A stretch of 64,000 nucleotides of DNA from an uncultured Caulobacteraceae bacterium (GTDB lineage: Bacteria; Pseudomonadota; Alphaproteobacteria; Caulobacterales; Caulobacteraceae): contig CAKZPF010000003.1 of assembly GCA_937138625.1 (NCBI GenBank), positions 186,001 through 250,000 of the forward strand, given 5' to 3'. Each line of letters begins with the position of its first letter. Position 1 is the stretch's first letter. Position numbers and translations under genes: made by a program. Below the pieces are notes generated by a model. It was not told the DNA's origin. It did no database searches and saw only the letters and a list, made by a program, of their open reading frames with translations. Shown piece by piece: positions 1-8,933 of the stretch.

Positions 1-503
1 TCGACCGTGATAAAACTGTCCATCAGCCAATCGGGGGCAAAACCTTCATCAATGGCATGCCGAAGCGTTTGGAAATAGGGTTGCCAAAACTTGCGGGTGT
101 CCACAAAAACGGTGGGCTTGAAATGCAGGTCCAGCCGTCGCCAGCTCATAAGCTCGACGATTTCCTCAAGCGTACCAATGCCGCCTGGCAGAACCACAAA
201 GGCGTCGGACTCTTCGAACATCATGGCTTTGCGTTCGTGCATGGTCTCGACGACGCGGGTCTCGACATCATCATACAAGATCTCGCGTTTGCGCAAAAAG
301 GCGGGCATGATCCCCAGGACCGAACCGCCTGCTTCGTGACATGATTTGGCCGACTGGCCCATCAAACCGATGCCGCCGCCGCCATAAACCAGGCGCACGC
401 CATGCCGAGCAAAGTCTTTGCCCAACTCACCGGCCATTTCCATATAATCTTTGTGAACCCCTTTGGACGAGCCGCAAAACACGCAGGCTGACTTCAATTC
501 CAT
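1..503 (-). CDS. LOG family protein (TIGR00730-type Rossmann fold), 3' end outside window
   Basis: Reverse translation from an ATG at 503 gives a protein starting MELKSACVFCGSSKG, with the glycine-rich YGGGGIGLMG segment and the family hallmark PGGIGTLEE. These define the LOG / lysine-decarboxylase-like family; characterised members are nucleoside 5'-monophosphate phosphoribohydrolases that release cytokinin-type bases. About 167 codons are present and the C-terminus runs off the left edge. The gene follows the RND permease stop by 28 bp on the same strand, so it may be the last gene of that operon, but a role in efflux is not implied. The family is certain; the in vivo substrate is not known. 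Confidence 0.9.
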   Translation of the reverse strand, partial: MELKSACVFCGSSKGVHKDYMEMAGELGKDFARHGVRLVYGGGGIGLMGQSAKSCHEAGGSVLGIMPAFLRKREILYDDVETRVVETMHERKAMMFEESDAFVVLPGGIGTLEEIVELMSWRRLDLHFKPTVFVDTRKFWQPYFQTLRHAIDEGFAPDWLMDSFITV

Positions 504-531
504 CTGACACCTATTGATTGTTACAGGTGTA

Positions 532-3500
532 TTATGCCCGCTGTTTGCTGAACAACGTCTTAAAGCGGTCAAAAATCCCTTGCTGCCTCATGGCTTGGCG
601 ACGGGCTTTGCGTTCGGCGCGCCGGGTGCGGATGGTGTGTGGTGCCGCCAAGAACGACGGCGTGATCAACAGCGTCAGGAATGTCGAAAAGCTCAGGCCC
701 CAAATCACGGCCCCCGCCAACTGCACCCACCACTCGGATCCTGGCGGGGCATAGGTCACTTTGCCTGTGAAGAAATCGGGCTCGATCTGGAACATCAGGG
801 GGAACAGGCCCACCATGGTCGTAAAGGTGGTCAGCAACACCGGGCGAATGCGCTGACAAGCGGCACGGACGGCGGCATCGGGCTGAGCAAAGCCCTCGCC
901 GCGCAGCTGATGATAGGTATCGATCAAAACGATATTATGGTTCACCACCACACCCGCCAAGGCCACGATGCCGGTGCCGCACATGATGATCGAGACATAA
1001 TTGAAGGTCCCCGCCACATTCAGCTGAATGCCAAGTAATACGCCTATGGTGGACAGAACCACCGCTAACAAGGTCAAAAACACGCTGTAATAGCTGTTGA
1101 ACTGCCACATCAGAATGATCGACATCAAAAACAGGGCAATGGCCATGGCCGCCATGAAAAACTGGGCCGCCGCCTGGCTTTCTTCGTCCCCGCCACGGAA
1201 TTTCCATTTCACCGTCTTGGGCAGGGGATCGGTCTCGAGCCACGTTTTCAATTCGTCGATTTTCAGATTGGCCGCGACACCTTCGGCAGCATTGGCATCC
1301 ACCGTCACAAAGCGTTCTGCGTTCAGGCGTTTGATGCTGTCCACCTGTTGGGCCGGCACACGATCGACAAAAAAGCCAATGGGCACTTGGCCATATTGTG
1401 TGTTGATCTTCAGCTGATCAAGGGCGGTGACCGATCGCATCTCTGGCGGGTAGCGCACGCGGATGTCCACTTCTTCGTCGGTATCATCAGGGCGGTAACG
1501 GCCCACCAAGATGCCATTGGTCACCAGCTGAATGGCCGCGCCCACAGTGCTGACGTCGGCGCCATATTTCCCGGCCTCTTCGCGGTCCAGTTGAATGTCC
1601 CAATCAATACCGGGCAGCGGCAGGCTGTCGCCGATTTCAATCAAGCCCGGTGTTTGTTCCAAGCGATTGCGCACCATGGCCGCCGCCGCATCGAGATCGG
1701 TATTGTTCCATGATGTCAGTTGCACCTGGATGTCCTTGCCTTGTGGCGGGCCACCTTCGGGGGTGCGCACCTCGACCTTCAGGCCCGGCAGGTCTTTGAC
1801 GCGCTCGCGAATATCCTCGACGATATCAACACCACGCATAGGGCGATCTTCGAAAGGCAAAAAATCGAGGGTGATGCGCGCAATGTTATCGTTGGGCGGG
1901 CCACCCTGACCAAAGGCGTTCACACGGCTGACACGGGCATAGGTGCTCTCGACGCCATCGATGTTTTGCAGCCGATCCTCGACGATTTGCGCCAATTCAT
2001 CCATGGCATAAATCGACAGATTGCCCCGCGCCTGCACATAAACGGTGGCCCGTTCGGGATCTTCCTCGAGGAAGAATTTTGTGCTGTGCGGCGTCGAGGC
2101 AAACCAGACCACCACCGCAATGGCCGTGCCCAAGGTGATCAACAGAATCTTACCAGGGTTTTGGGTGGCCCAGCGCACCACCCGCGCATAACGGCCCATG
2201 ATCCCGCGCAGCTCCATCGGGTCACCGGTGTCCGAGGTGGCGAGCGCCAAGCGCTCTTCATCATCCACTTCGCTTTTGCCAAAATAAGACCCCAGCACCG
2301 GGGTAAAAATCAACGCCACCACAAGCGCCGAGCCCAGAACAAAGAACAAGGTGATGGGCAAATAGGACATGAACTTGCCCGCAATGCTGTCCCAAAACAA
2401 AAAGGGCAAAAAGGCGCACAAGGTCGTCAGCGTCCCGTTCAGGACCGGCCAAAACATGCGCGCCGATGCCGCCGTGTAGGCCGCGCGTTTATCCAGGCCC
2501 TCGGCCATTTTGCGATCGGCATATTCAACGACCACAATGCCACCATCGACCAAGATCCCCACGGCCAGCACCAAGCCAAACATCACCATAATGTTGATGG
2601 TCACGCCCGTGGCCTGCATCAGCAAAAAGGCCATCAAAAATGACGTCGGCACCCCCACACCAATCAGCAGCCCCGACCGCACCCCCAATGAGGCCACAAT
2701 AACGATCATGACCAATATGACCGCGATGATCAGACCCGATTGCAGCAGGCTGAGGGTGTCACTGATAAATTCGCTTTCATCATAGGTGTATTGCACGCGA
2801 ATGGTGTCGGGCCAGCGGCTTTGGTCTTCCTCAACGGCCGCGCGCACCAGCGCAACGGTCTCGAGGATGTTGGCGCCTGCGCGCTTGCTGATATCCAGCG
2901 AAAAGGCCGGTTTGTCGTTAAAGCGCGTGATGCTGCCAGGCTCGAGGAAGGTGCGGCGCACCTCGGCGATGTCGCCAAAAGTCACCACCTCGGCGCCATC
3001 CGAGCGCACCGGCAGGGCCATCACATCCTCGACGTCCTCGATCACGCCGGGCACCTTGACGGCGAACTTGCCGCCATCGGTGATCAGGTTGCCCGCTGGT
3101 ACCAAGGCGTTGTTGTTGCGGATAACCTGGAACAGCTGGCTGGTGCTGACGTTATAGTCCTCGAGCTTCACGGGGTCGATGATGACCTCCATGACCTCTT
3201 CACGCCCACCATAGAGCTTGACCTCGAACACGCCCTCAACGCCCTCGAGCTTCTGTTGCAGGGTCTTTGCGGTGCGATACAGGGTCCGTTCCGGCGCATC
3301 ACCCGCTAACACCACCGTCAACACGGGGTCTTGGTTGACGTTATATTCCTCGATCACAGGCTCCAAGGCCTCGGCCGGGAAGCGCGCTCGGGCGATATCC
3401 ACCTTGGCGCGCACATCATTCAGCACGCTGTCCGGCTCGAAATCGATTTCGAATTCCAGAAAGATCATGCCCGCGCCCTGCATGGCAAAGCCCTGCATTT

Positions 3501-3741
3501 CCTTCAGGCCATCAATGGCTTTCAGCTGGGTTTCCAGGGGCCTGACGATCAAGCGTTCGCTGTCCTCGGGCGAGACCCCCGGCAAAGGCACATGCACCGT
3601 GATAAAGGGCACAGGGATATTGGGGCTCGACTCGCGGGGCAGGTTCAAATAGGCGTTCAGGCCAAAAACGGCCAACACCAGCATGATGCCGGCGACCATT
3701 TTGCGCCGGCTCATGATGCCTTTGATCACCGTGTGGATCAT
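532..3741 (-). CDS. RND-family efflux permease (AcrB/HAE1-like inner-membrane pump)
   Basis: A 1069-residue protein, the normal size for RND permeases. It has an N-terminal membrane anchor (about 15-33), a periplasmic porter region, membrane bundles at about 335-485 and 530-550, a second porter region, and a last bundle from about 860. It should exchange protons for exported substrate across the inner membrane. The TM4 region reads GILVDGGIVVVE around residues 395-406, so only one of the two adjacent aspartates of AcrB (D407/D408) is kept (D399, then G400). The TM10 position that holds Lys940 in AcrB reads VVVNHN (934-936). The start ATG overlaps the stop of the upstream membrane fusion gene (ATGA), so the two are co-translated. 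No TolC-type outer membrane gene is in view. Substrate unknown. Confidence 0.95.
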   Translation of the reverse strand: MIHTVIKGIMSRRKMVAGIMLVLAVFGLNAYLNLPRESSPNIPVPFITVHVPLPGVSPEDSERLIVRPLETQLKAIDGLKEMQGFAMQGAGMIFLEFEIDFEPDSVLNDVRAKVDIARARFPAEALEPVIEEYNVNQDPVLTVVLAGDAPERTLYRTAKTLQQKLEGVEGVFEVKLYGGREEVMEVIIDPVKLEDYNVSTSQLFQVIRNNNALVPAGNLITDGGKFAVKVPGVIEDVEDVMALPVRSDGAEVVTFGDIAEVRRTFLEPGSITRFNDKPAFSLDISKRAGANILETVALVRAAVEEDQSRWPDTIRVQYTYDESEFISDTLSLLQSGLIIAVILVMIVIVASLGVRSGLLIGVGVPTSFLMAFLLMQATGVTINIMVMFGLVLAVGILVDGGIVVVEYADRKMAEGLDKRAAYTAASARMFWPVLNGTLTTLCAFLPFLFWDSIAGKFMSYLPITLFFVLGSALVVALIFTPVLGSYFGKSEVDDEERLALATSDTGDPMELRGIMGRYARVVRWATQNPGKILLITLGTAIAVVVWFASTPHSTKFFLEEDPERATVYVQARGNLSIYAMDELAQIVEDRLQNIDGVESTYARVSRVNAFGQGGPPNDNIARITLDFLPFEDRPMRGVDIVEDIRERVKDLPGLKVEVRTPEGGPPQGKDIQVQLTSWNNTDLDAAAAMVRNRLEQTPGLIEIGDSLPLPGIDWDIQLDREEAGKYGADVSTVGAAIQLVTNGILVGRYRPDDTDEEVDIRVRYPPEMRSVTALDQLKINTQYGQVPIGFFVDRVPAQQVDSIKRLNAERFVTVDANAAEGVAANLKIDELKTWLETDPLPKTVKWKFRGGDEESQAAAQFFMAAMAIALFLMSIILMWQFNSYYSVFLTLLAVVLSTIGVLLGIQLNVAGTFNYVSIIMCGTGIVALAGVVVNHNIVLIDTYHQLRGEGFAQPDAAVRAACQRIRPVLLTTFTTMVGLFPLMFQIEPDFFTGKVTYAPPGSEWWVQLAGAVIWGLSFSTFLTLLITPSFLAAPHTIRTRRAERKARRQAMRQQGIFDRFKTLFSKQRA

Positions 3742-4874
3742 GGGGCCGGGGCCTCGTTGGCTGGCTCTTCGGGCGCAGACACCCGTTCAGCTCCTTGTGT
3801 GGGCACACCGGTGGCCTGCACACGGGCCGCTTTGCCTTCGCGCACATAATCTTGGCCCACCGTGATGATGCGGGCCTCGTCTTCAAGACCGCCAATCCAA
3901 ACGGCTTCGCTGGTTTCTTCCAAAATCTCGACGGGCACAAAACGCACGATGTCGCTCTCATCCAAAATGCGCACGCCCACCTGGCCCTCAGCATTCAATG
4001 ACAAGATCGAAGGCGGCACTTTATGGGCCATGGCCTCGCCGACGGCCACCTTGGCCACCGCGCTGGCGCCTGTAGCAATGCTAAGCGTCGGATTGGGCAC
4101 TTCGACCTCTACGCGGAAGGTTTTGGTGGTGTCTTCGGGGGTGCGGGCCACAAAACGGACCGTGCCCGTCACCGTGTTGCCCGTCGACAAAACTGCGGTG
4201 GCCGACTGCCCCGCTTTCAGCCTCTGGGCCTCGCCTTCGGTCACATACCCCGTAATCACAATCGGGTTCAGGTCCACCACCGTGCCACAAGCTTGGCCGG
4301 TGCTGAGCAAGTCTCCGCGATCCACCGGACGGCTGTCCAAAAGACCGCTGAAGGGCGCGCGCAGACGGGTATTCTCAAGCTCCGCCTCGGCCGCTTTCAG
4401 GCCCGCACGGGCCGCATCATAAGTGGCCTTCGCGGCTTTGGTGGCCGTAGCCGAGCGATACCCTTTGTCCTCGAGGGTTTGCGCGGCTTCATATTCCAGT
4501 TGTCTAGAGGCCAAATTGGCGCGCGCTTGTTCGACCTGGGCTTGGCGGGCTTTGACCTCGAGGGCGCAAATGATTTGTCCGGCCTTGACGGTTTGGCCTT
4601 CGGGCACAGGCAAGCTCAGGACCCGGCCCGAGGTTTCAGCCCGCACCACCACGGCCCGATCAGGCGCGGTGCGGCCGCGAATTTCCAACAGGGCGGGGTG
4701 CATCACCGCCCGCGAGGTGGCGGCCGTCACAAGCGGCGTTTGCTCGGCCGCACTCAGGGGTTCGTCTTGTTTCTCTTCGGGCGCATCCCCCCGGAACAGC
4801 GCGGACATGGCAAAATACAGCACCACGGCCAGCAGTATGCCGCCTGCAATTTTATGTGATTTCTTAAAGGCCAT
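3738..4874 (-). CDS. RND efflux membrane fusion (periplasmic adaptor) protein
   Basis: Adaptor that links the RND permease to an outer-membrane channel. I place the start at the ATG at 4874, giving MAFKKSHKIAGGILLAV: basic residues then a hydrophobic signal anchor. A reading frame continues upstream to 5039, but that part looks noncoding. About 378 residues, typical for the family. Next come the biotinyl-lipoyl half motifs (GRVLSLPVPEGQTVKAGQ) around a coiled-coil hairpin rich in Ala/Glu/Arg, then the second half motif RAPFSGLLDSRPVDRGD and a beta-barrel. The stop overlaps the permease start by 4 bp. The C-terminus is Pro/Ala/Glu-rich. Family call is firm; substrate unknown. Confidence 0.93.
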   Translation of the reverse strand: MAFKKSHKIAGGILLAVVLYFAMSALFRGDAPEEKQDEPLSAAEQTPLVTAATSRAVMHPALLEIRGRTAPDRAVVVRAETSGRVLSLPVPEGQTVKAGQIICALEVKARQAQVEQARANLASRQLEYEAAQTLEDKGYRSATATKAAKATYDAARAGLKAAEAELENTRLRAPFSGLLDSRPVDRGDLLSTGQACGTVVDLNPIVITGYVTEGEAQRLKAGQSATAVLSTGNTVTGTVRFVARTPEDTTKTFRVEVEVPNPTLSIATGASAVAKVAVGEAMAHKVPPSILSLNAEGQVGVRILDESDIVRFVPVEILEETSEAVWIGGLEDEARIITVGQDYVREGKAARVQATGVPTQGAERVSAPEEPANEAPAP

Positions 4875-5197
4875 ATCGCGCCCCATTTCCCCAAAGTGCT
4901 TGTCATGTCCATGCCCCAGGTCATGCCCCAGGGCAAATGAACATCTGTTTAAGTCCGCGAAGATGAACAGGATTTCATGCGCACCAAGCGCAACACTCAG
5001 CAAGCCGCATGCCTGAAAAATCGTTCCGAAAGGAAACAATCACGCTCCCAGCCGCCATGAGCCCGCGACGGTTTGTCGCCTGTGATGCCGGACAGAACAC
5101 GCCCATAAGAAGCAAAGGTTTGACACTGAGAATGTTTCTCATTATCAACAGCACCACCATCAAGGCGTGAGCAGCCACGTCGAAAAGGATCACAGGC
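4875..5197. other. Divergent intergenic region between efflux operon and feoAB
   Basis: About 320 bp without a convincing gene. On the right it carries the Fur-box promoter of feoAB (5121-5149). On the left an 11-bp word catgccccagg is repeated in tandem (4910-4920, 4922-4932) just upstream of the adaptor gene start; it could be an operator but has no partner elsewhere in view. Confidence 0.6.
5121..5149 (+). promoter_or_regulatory. feoAB promoter with overlapping Fur box
   Basis: TTGACA at 5121-5126 is a perfect -35 hexamer, and TATCAA at 5144-5149 lies 17 bp downstream as a plausible -10. Between and over them, 5129-5147 reads GAGAATGTTTCTCATTATC, which matches the 19-bp Fur consensus (GATAATGATAATCATTATC) at about 14 of 19 positions. 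A repressor bound here would block RNA polymerase, fitting iron repression of feoAB. The site is read directly; the regulator's identity (Fur, or an alphaproteobacterial relative) is inferred. Confidence 0.75.
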
Positions 5198-5518
5198 TTG
5201 AAACCATCATTGACACTTGCCGCCGGCGGCCTTTCAGATCTGGGCACGAAGCCCGCTGACACCATACCGCATCTGTCCCGCCGTTTGTCGGATTTGGTGC
5301 CAGGTCAGGCGGGGCGGGTGGCACCAGAGGCCGCGCATGTGATGGCACCCGAGCTGCAGACCGTGATGGACCGCTTTGGTCTGTTTCCGGGTGCCCAGGT
5401 GCAATGCCTCGGCGAAGCGCCCTTTGGCCATGATCCGATGATCATCAAGATAGACAATCACCGCCTGGCCATCCGTCGCGCCATGGCGCAACAGATCGCC
5501 ATCACCGCCGAGGCGTAA
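5198..5518 (+). CDS. feoA: FeoA family protein (ferrous iron transport accessory)
   Basis: A 106-residue small SH3-like protein. The C-terminal part (MDRFGLFPGAQVQCLGEAPFG, then DNHRLAIRRAMAQQI) matches the FeoA fold, in which a small barrel ends with the strand that reads 'lalRr.ea..I'. FeoA assists FeoB in Fe(II) uptake at the cytoplasmic face. The best start is a TTG at 5198, with AAGGAT 8 bp upstream; no good ATG exists. The stop TAA shares one base with the feoB ATG, so the pair is translationally coupled. The first 35 residues are an extension relative to short FeoA proteins. Confidence 0.85.
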   Translation: MKPSLTLAAGGLSDLGTKPADTIPHLSRRLSDLVPGQAGRVAPEAAHVMAPELQTVMDRFGLFPGAQVQCLGEAPFGHDPMIIKIDNHRLAIRRAMAQQIAITAEA

Positions 5519-7368
5519 TGAACACGGCATTTCGGCGTGTGGCGTTGGTGGGGCGGCCCAATTGCGGCAAGACGTCTGTGTTCAATGCCTTGACCGGTTT
5601 GCAGCAGAAAGTTGCCAACTATCCCGGCGTGACGGTTGAGTATAAAAAAGCCCGCATTGAAACCGCCATGGGCCCGATCGAGCTGATTGACCTGCCGGGC
5701 CTATACAGCCTTACGCCGCAATCCGCTGACGAAGAGATCACCGTCCGCGCCATGACCGAAGGCGACGACATCATCGGCCCCTTGGATGGTTTGGTGTTGG
5801 TGGGGGATGCCAGCAATTTGGTGCTGTGTTTGCGGTTATTACTAAGCCTCAAGCCTTTGGGCCTGCCCATAATTTTTGTGGTCAATATGATGGATGTGGC
5901 CACGCGCCTGGGTTTGCGTTTGGATTTATCAGGCCTGGCCCAGGACCTGGGGGTGACCATTGTGCCCACCCATGCCCATCGCCGCCATGGCATTGATGAT
6001 GTGATGACAGCCTTGGCCGAGGTGCCGCCACGCACCACGCCCTTGCCACCGTTTCAGCAATCCGAAACCCTGCGCCAACGCCACGACCGCGCCCGCGCGC
6101 TGGTGAGAACCTATGTGGGGTCAACGGATATCATCAGCTCGCAAAGCGACCGCTTGGATCGCGTGTTGATGCATCCGGTTTGGGGGATCAGCATTTTGCT
6201 GGTGGTGTTGATGGTGGTGTTTCAGGCTGTGTTTGCCTGGGCCACGCCGGTGATGGATGGCATTGACGCCGGTGTCGGGCTGTTGGCAGGCGGCGTGGAT
6301 CAGCTGCTGCCCAATGGGCTGGTTAAGAGTTTACTGATTGACGGGGTGATTGCGGGCGTGGGCAGTGTGATCATCTTCTTGCCCCAGATTCTGATTCTGT
6401 TTTTGTTCATTTTGTTGCTCGAGGACAGTGGCTATATGGTCCGCGCGGCGGTGCTGATGGATCGACTGATGGGCATGAGCGGCCTGAACGGGCGGTCATT
6501 CATCCCCTTGCTCTCGAGTTTTGCCTGCGCCATCCCCGGCATCATGGCCACCCGCGTCATCCCCGACCCGAAACAGCGGCTGGTGACTATCTTGCTGGCC
6601 CCGTTGATGACCTGCTCGGCTCGCATTCCAGTATACACTTTGATCATCAGTGCCTTTGTGCCGCAACAGGTGGTGGGCGGGGTTTTGCAACTGCAGGGCC
6701 TGGTGATGTTTGGCCTTTATGCCGCAGGCATTTTGGGCGCCATCGTGGTCTCGCATGTAATCAATTGGCTGTTCCTGCGGCAAGGGGTGCAGTCTGAATT
6801 CGTCATGGAGCTGCCACGCTATCAATGGCCCAATGCGCGCAATGTGGCACTGGGCCTAGTGGGGCGCAGCCAAGCCTTTTTGGTGCGCGCGGGCGGCATC
6901 ATCTTCCTGAGCAGTGTGGTGATCTGGGTGCTCAGCAGTTTTCCCGCCCCGCCACCGGACAGCACCGCGCCCGCCATCACCCACAGCTTAGCGGCCCGAA
7001 TCGGAGACTGGCTGCACCCCCTTTTCGCGCCGGTGGGCTTCAGTTGGCAAATGGCCGTCGCCCTCGTTCCCGGCATGGCCGCCCGTGAGGTTGTGGTGGG
7101 CGCCCTGGGCACACTGTATGCGGTTGGCGACGGGCAGGAGACTTTGGGCTCGCTCGAGGCTTTGTTGCGTCAGCAATGGAGCCTCGCGACCGCGCTTGCG
7201 TTTTTGGCTTGGTATGTGTTTGCACCACAATGTCTGGCGACGCTGGCCACCATTCGGCGTGAAACCAACAGCTGGCGTTGGCCTGTGATCACCTTTGTTT
7301 ATATGACCGCCTTGGCCTATGGCGCGGCGTTTGTGACCTATCGCGTGGCCAGCTGGGCCATGGGGTAA
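5518..7368 (+). CDS. feoB: Ferrous iron transporter FeoB (G protein plus membrane permease)
   Basis: Inner-membrane Fe(II) importer of 616 residues. The N-terminal GTPase has a P-loop GRPNCGKTS (12-20), a G3 motif DLPG preceding LYSL, and an NMMD segment in the G4 position, followed by the helical GDI-like region. Membrane segments begin near residue 220, with the Gate motifs (SCAIPGIMATR and LMTCSARIPVY) of the FeoB core. It is shorter than the roughly 770-residue E. coli protein, mainly in spacer regions, but the core is complete. It overlaps feoA by one base and is followed by a bidirectional terminator at 7389-7419. Iron control is expected from the upstream Fur box. Confidence 0.97.
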   Translation: MNTAFRRVALVGRPNCGKTSVFNALTGLQQKVANYPGVTVEYKKARIETAMGPIELIDLPGLYSLTPQSADEEITVRAMTEGDDIIGPLDGLVLVGDASNLVLCLRLLLSLKPLGLPIIFVVNMMDVATRLGLRLDLSGLAQDLGVTIVPTHAHRRHGIDDVMTALAEVPPRTTPLPPFQQSETLRQRHDRARALVRTYVGSTDIISSQSDRLDRVLMHPVWGISILLVVLMVVFQAVFAWATPVMDGIDAGVGLLAGGVDQLLPNGLVKSLLIDGVIAGVGSVIIFLPQILILFLFILLLEDSGYMVRAAVLMDRLMGMSGLNGRSFIPLLSSFACAIPGIMATRVIPDPKQRLVTILLAPLMTCSARIPVYTLIISAFVPQQVVGGVLQLQGLVMFGLYAAGILGAIVVSHVINWLFLRQGVQSEFVMELPRYQWPNARNVALGLVGRSQAFLVRAGGIIFLSSVVIWVLSSFPAPPPDSTAPAITHSLAARIGDWLHPLFAPVGFSWQMAVALVPGMAAREVVVGALGTLYAVGDGQETLGSLEALLRQQWSLATALAFLAWYVFAPQCLATLATIRRETNSWRWPVITFVYMTALAYGAAFVTYRVASWAMG

Positions 7369-7388
7369 CCGCATACACTTACGAACAC

Positions 7389-7419
7389 AAAAAAAGCGCC
7401 CTATGAAAAGGGCGTTTTT
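7389..7419. terminator. Bidirectional Rho-independent terminator after feoB and tRNA-Asn
   Basis: Stem CGCCC/GGGCG (7397-7401 with 7410-7414), an 8-base loop, A-run on the left and T5 on the right. It can end feoB on the plus strand and the tRNA-Asn transcript on the minus strand. Confidence 0.8.
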
Positions 7420-7421
7420 AA

Positions 7422-7496
7422 TGGCTCCGCGGGTAGGATTCGAACCTACGACCAATCGGTTAACAGCCGATGGCTCTACCACTGAGCTACCGCGGA
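7422..7496 (-). tRNA. tRNA-Asn(GUU)
   Basis: On the minus strand the 75-nt sequence begins TCCGCGGTAGCTCAG, has the anticodon loop CTGTTAA (anticodon GTT), the T arm GGTTCGAATCC and an encoded 3' CCA. The 7-bp acceptor stem TCCGCGG/CCGCGGA pairs perfectly, with discriminator G. Confidence 0.98.
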
Positions 7497-8024
7497 TCAC
7501 CAAGGACGCCTTTATAAATACACCAGACATCCTTGCAAGGGGGTAAACGGCTTTTTGCGTAAAAATCTGCTTAGTGGTCGCCCATAGGATATATGGCACA
7601 CAAAAAAAACGGGGCTGCGAATGCAGCCCCTTTAGGATCGGGTATGGTGGGGTGTCTTCAAGGGAAGACATTAACAGTTTCACCGGAAATCGTTAACGAG
7701 TGGTAAAAGATAAAATTTGATCGATTTTTTCGGCGATCTGTACGCAACCAAATGACGGGAGAAGATGGTTTTCTCTAGTTAACCCTAGGGTTTTTCATAC
7801 CGAGTCCTGGCCTGAAGATCCGACACTTTTCAGACTGCTGATGGGCCTTTTGATGTTGCCGCCTCAGAATCACCCCCAGAATCAGCGCCCAGGGCGTTTA
7901 CGAATCGGGCCTTCTTGAAACGCCACCGCTGCGAATAAGATAAACGGCTTTTAAGCCTGTTCCTCAAGACAATTTTAGCGTGCACCTGATACCGTAGAGA
8001 CGTTATGACTATCGGGGAGGGGCT
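7497..8024. other. 528-bp intergenic region upstream of the BLUF gene
   Basis: No convincing protein gene. It holds a strong minus-strand terminator hairpin (7602-7630) and a small upstream hairpin on the same strand (TGTCTTC/GAAGACA near 7654-7670). With no minus-strand gene directly feeding it, this suggests a small RNA. The right end supplies the ribosome-binding site (GGGGAGGGG) of the BLUF gene. Confidence 0.5.
7602..7630 (-). terminator. Strong Rho-independent terminator, minus strand, no assigned gene
   Basis: Perfect 8-bp stem GGGGCTGC/GCAGCCCC with a 4-base loop. On the minus strand it is followed by a single G and eight Ts. The plus strand has only TTT after the stem, so orientation is minus. 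Confidence 0.75.
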
Positions 8025-8462
8025 ATGTTGATTCAATTGATCTATGCCAGCTCCGCCCACCCGGGCCTGAGCGCGGCTGAGCTGTCGGCCATCGCCAATC
8101 AGGCCTGCGCGCGCAACCGCCAACAGGATCTGACGGGGATGCTGGTTTATCATGACGGTGCCTTTTTACAGGTTTTGGAAGGCGACAAGCTGGTCATCGA
8201 TCCGCTTTATAAACAGATCGAGCAAGACCCACGTCATAGCCATATCCGCTTGATAGCACGCCGGGAAATCGAAGACCGTGAATTTGCCGATTGGGATATG
8301 GCGCTGGTGGTCACCCGTGCCTTTGATCAAACAGACCCCGAGGCCTGCGGGATTTTTCGTGATCTGGACGAAGCCATGTCAGACCTCAGCCTCACGCCCG
8401 ATCAGGCCCACCAGGCGCTCGCTATGTTTCGCCAAGGCTTGTGGCGGCAAAAGGCGTCGTAG
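8025..8462 (+). CDS. BLUF-domain blue-light sensor protein
   Basis: A 145-residue protein consisting of one BLUF domain (about 1-95) and a short helical C-terminus. The fold signature is clear: LIQLIYASSA at the N-terminus with the conserved Tyr (Y7), the AxxNNxxxxLTGML-like run ACARNRQQDLTGMLVYHDG with the flavin-contacting residues, FLQVLEGD, and the DWDMAL segment. BLUF domains bind FAD and respond to blue light. Stand-alone BLUF proteins act by protein-protein contact, and the output here is unknown. The RBS GGGGAGGGG lies just before the ATG. The gene is solitary. Confidence 0.93.
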   Translation: MLIQLIYASSAHPGLSAAELSAIANQACARNRQQDLTGMLVYHDGAFLQVLEGDKLVIDPLYKQIEQDPRHSHIRLIARREIEDREFADWDMALVVTRAFDQTDPEACGIFRDLDEAMSDLSLTPDQAHQALAMFRQGLWRQKAS

Positions 8463-8472
8463 ACAGACTGGG

Positions 8473-8838
8473 CTAGGGCGCGCGACGCCTGCCAAACCCC
8501 GACACCGCCACACACAACCACCCCATCATGAAGCTGATCCCGCCCACAGGTGCCAAAGGCGGCAGCATAAGGGCGGGGGCAAAGACCTTGGCATACAGCG
8601 CCCCGCAAAACAGCAATATCCCCATCACCCATAACAGCCGCGCGCCCATCAGCCGGCGACCGGGTTTGCTGTCGATCGCCAGCAACGCCACCGCATGAAA
8701 CAGCTGTAAAACCGTTGCGGTTTGCAACAGATCCTGATGATAGGTGTCGGAAATCCCATGCGCCCCAACGGCCATCAGCATCACGGCCGACGCCCCGGCC
8801 AGTCCAGCAAAACCACGCCATATGATTGCCTGTGTCAT
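8473..8838 (-). CDS. DUF423 family small membrane protein
   Basis: A 121-residue protein with about four hydrophobic segments. It matches the DUF423 (YgdD-like) family: the GASAVMLMAVGAHG run near residue 15, a YHQDLLQTATVLQLFHAVALL segment in which the FHA motif is typical, and a terminal PVGGISFMMGW. Members are inner-membrane proteins of unknown function. It converges on the BLUF gene with a 10-bp gap. Confidence 0.85.
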   Translation of the reverse strand: MTQAIIWRGFAGLAGASAVMLMAVGAHGISDTYHQDLLQTATVLQLFHAVALLAIDSKPGRRLMGARLLWVMGILLFCGALYAKVFAPALMLPPLAPVGGISFMMGWLCVAVSGFGRRRAP

Positions 8839-8933
8839 GACAATGCCTCCTGTTATGAGGACTTAAGCGCGATTTCGACCCTGACCGCCAGAGCACACAG
8901 TGTCGCGGGGGTGGGGAAGACGTGCTGAGAGGT

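Noticed and set aside
1720-2643. 307-codon open frame on the plus strand inside the RND permease gene
   Set aside because: Antisense to a clear family member, His/Gln/Arg-rich translation without motifs; a codon-bias shadow of GC-rich DNA.
4910-4932. Tandem 11-bp word upstream of the efflux adaptor gene
   Set aside because: Too short and unsupported to call an operator; mentioned only within the intergenic entry.
6988-7683. 231-codon minus-strand frame from the 3' part of feoB through tRNA-Asn
   Set aside because: It would read through a tRNA and a terminator; no domain.
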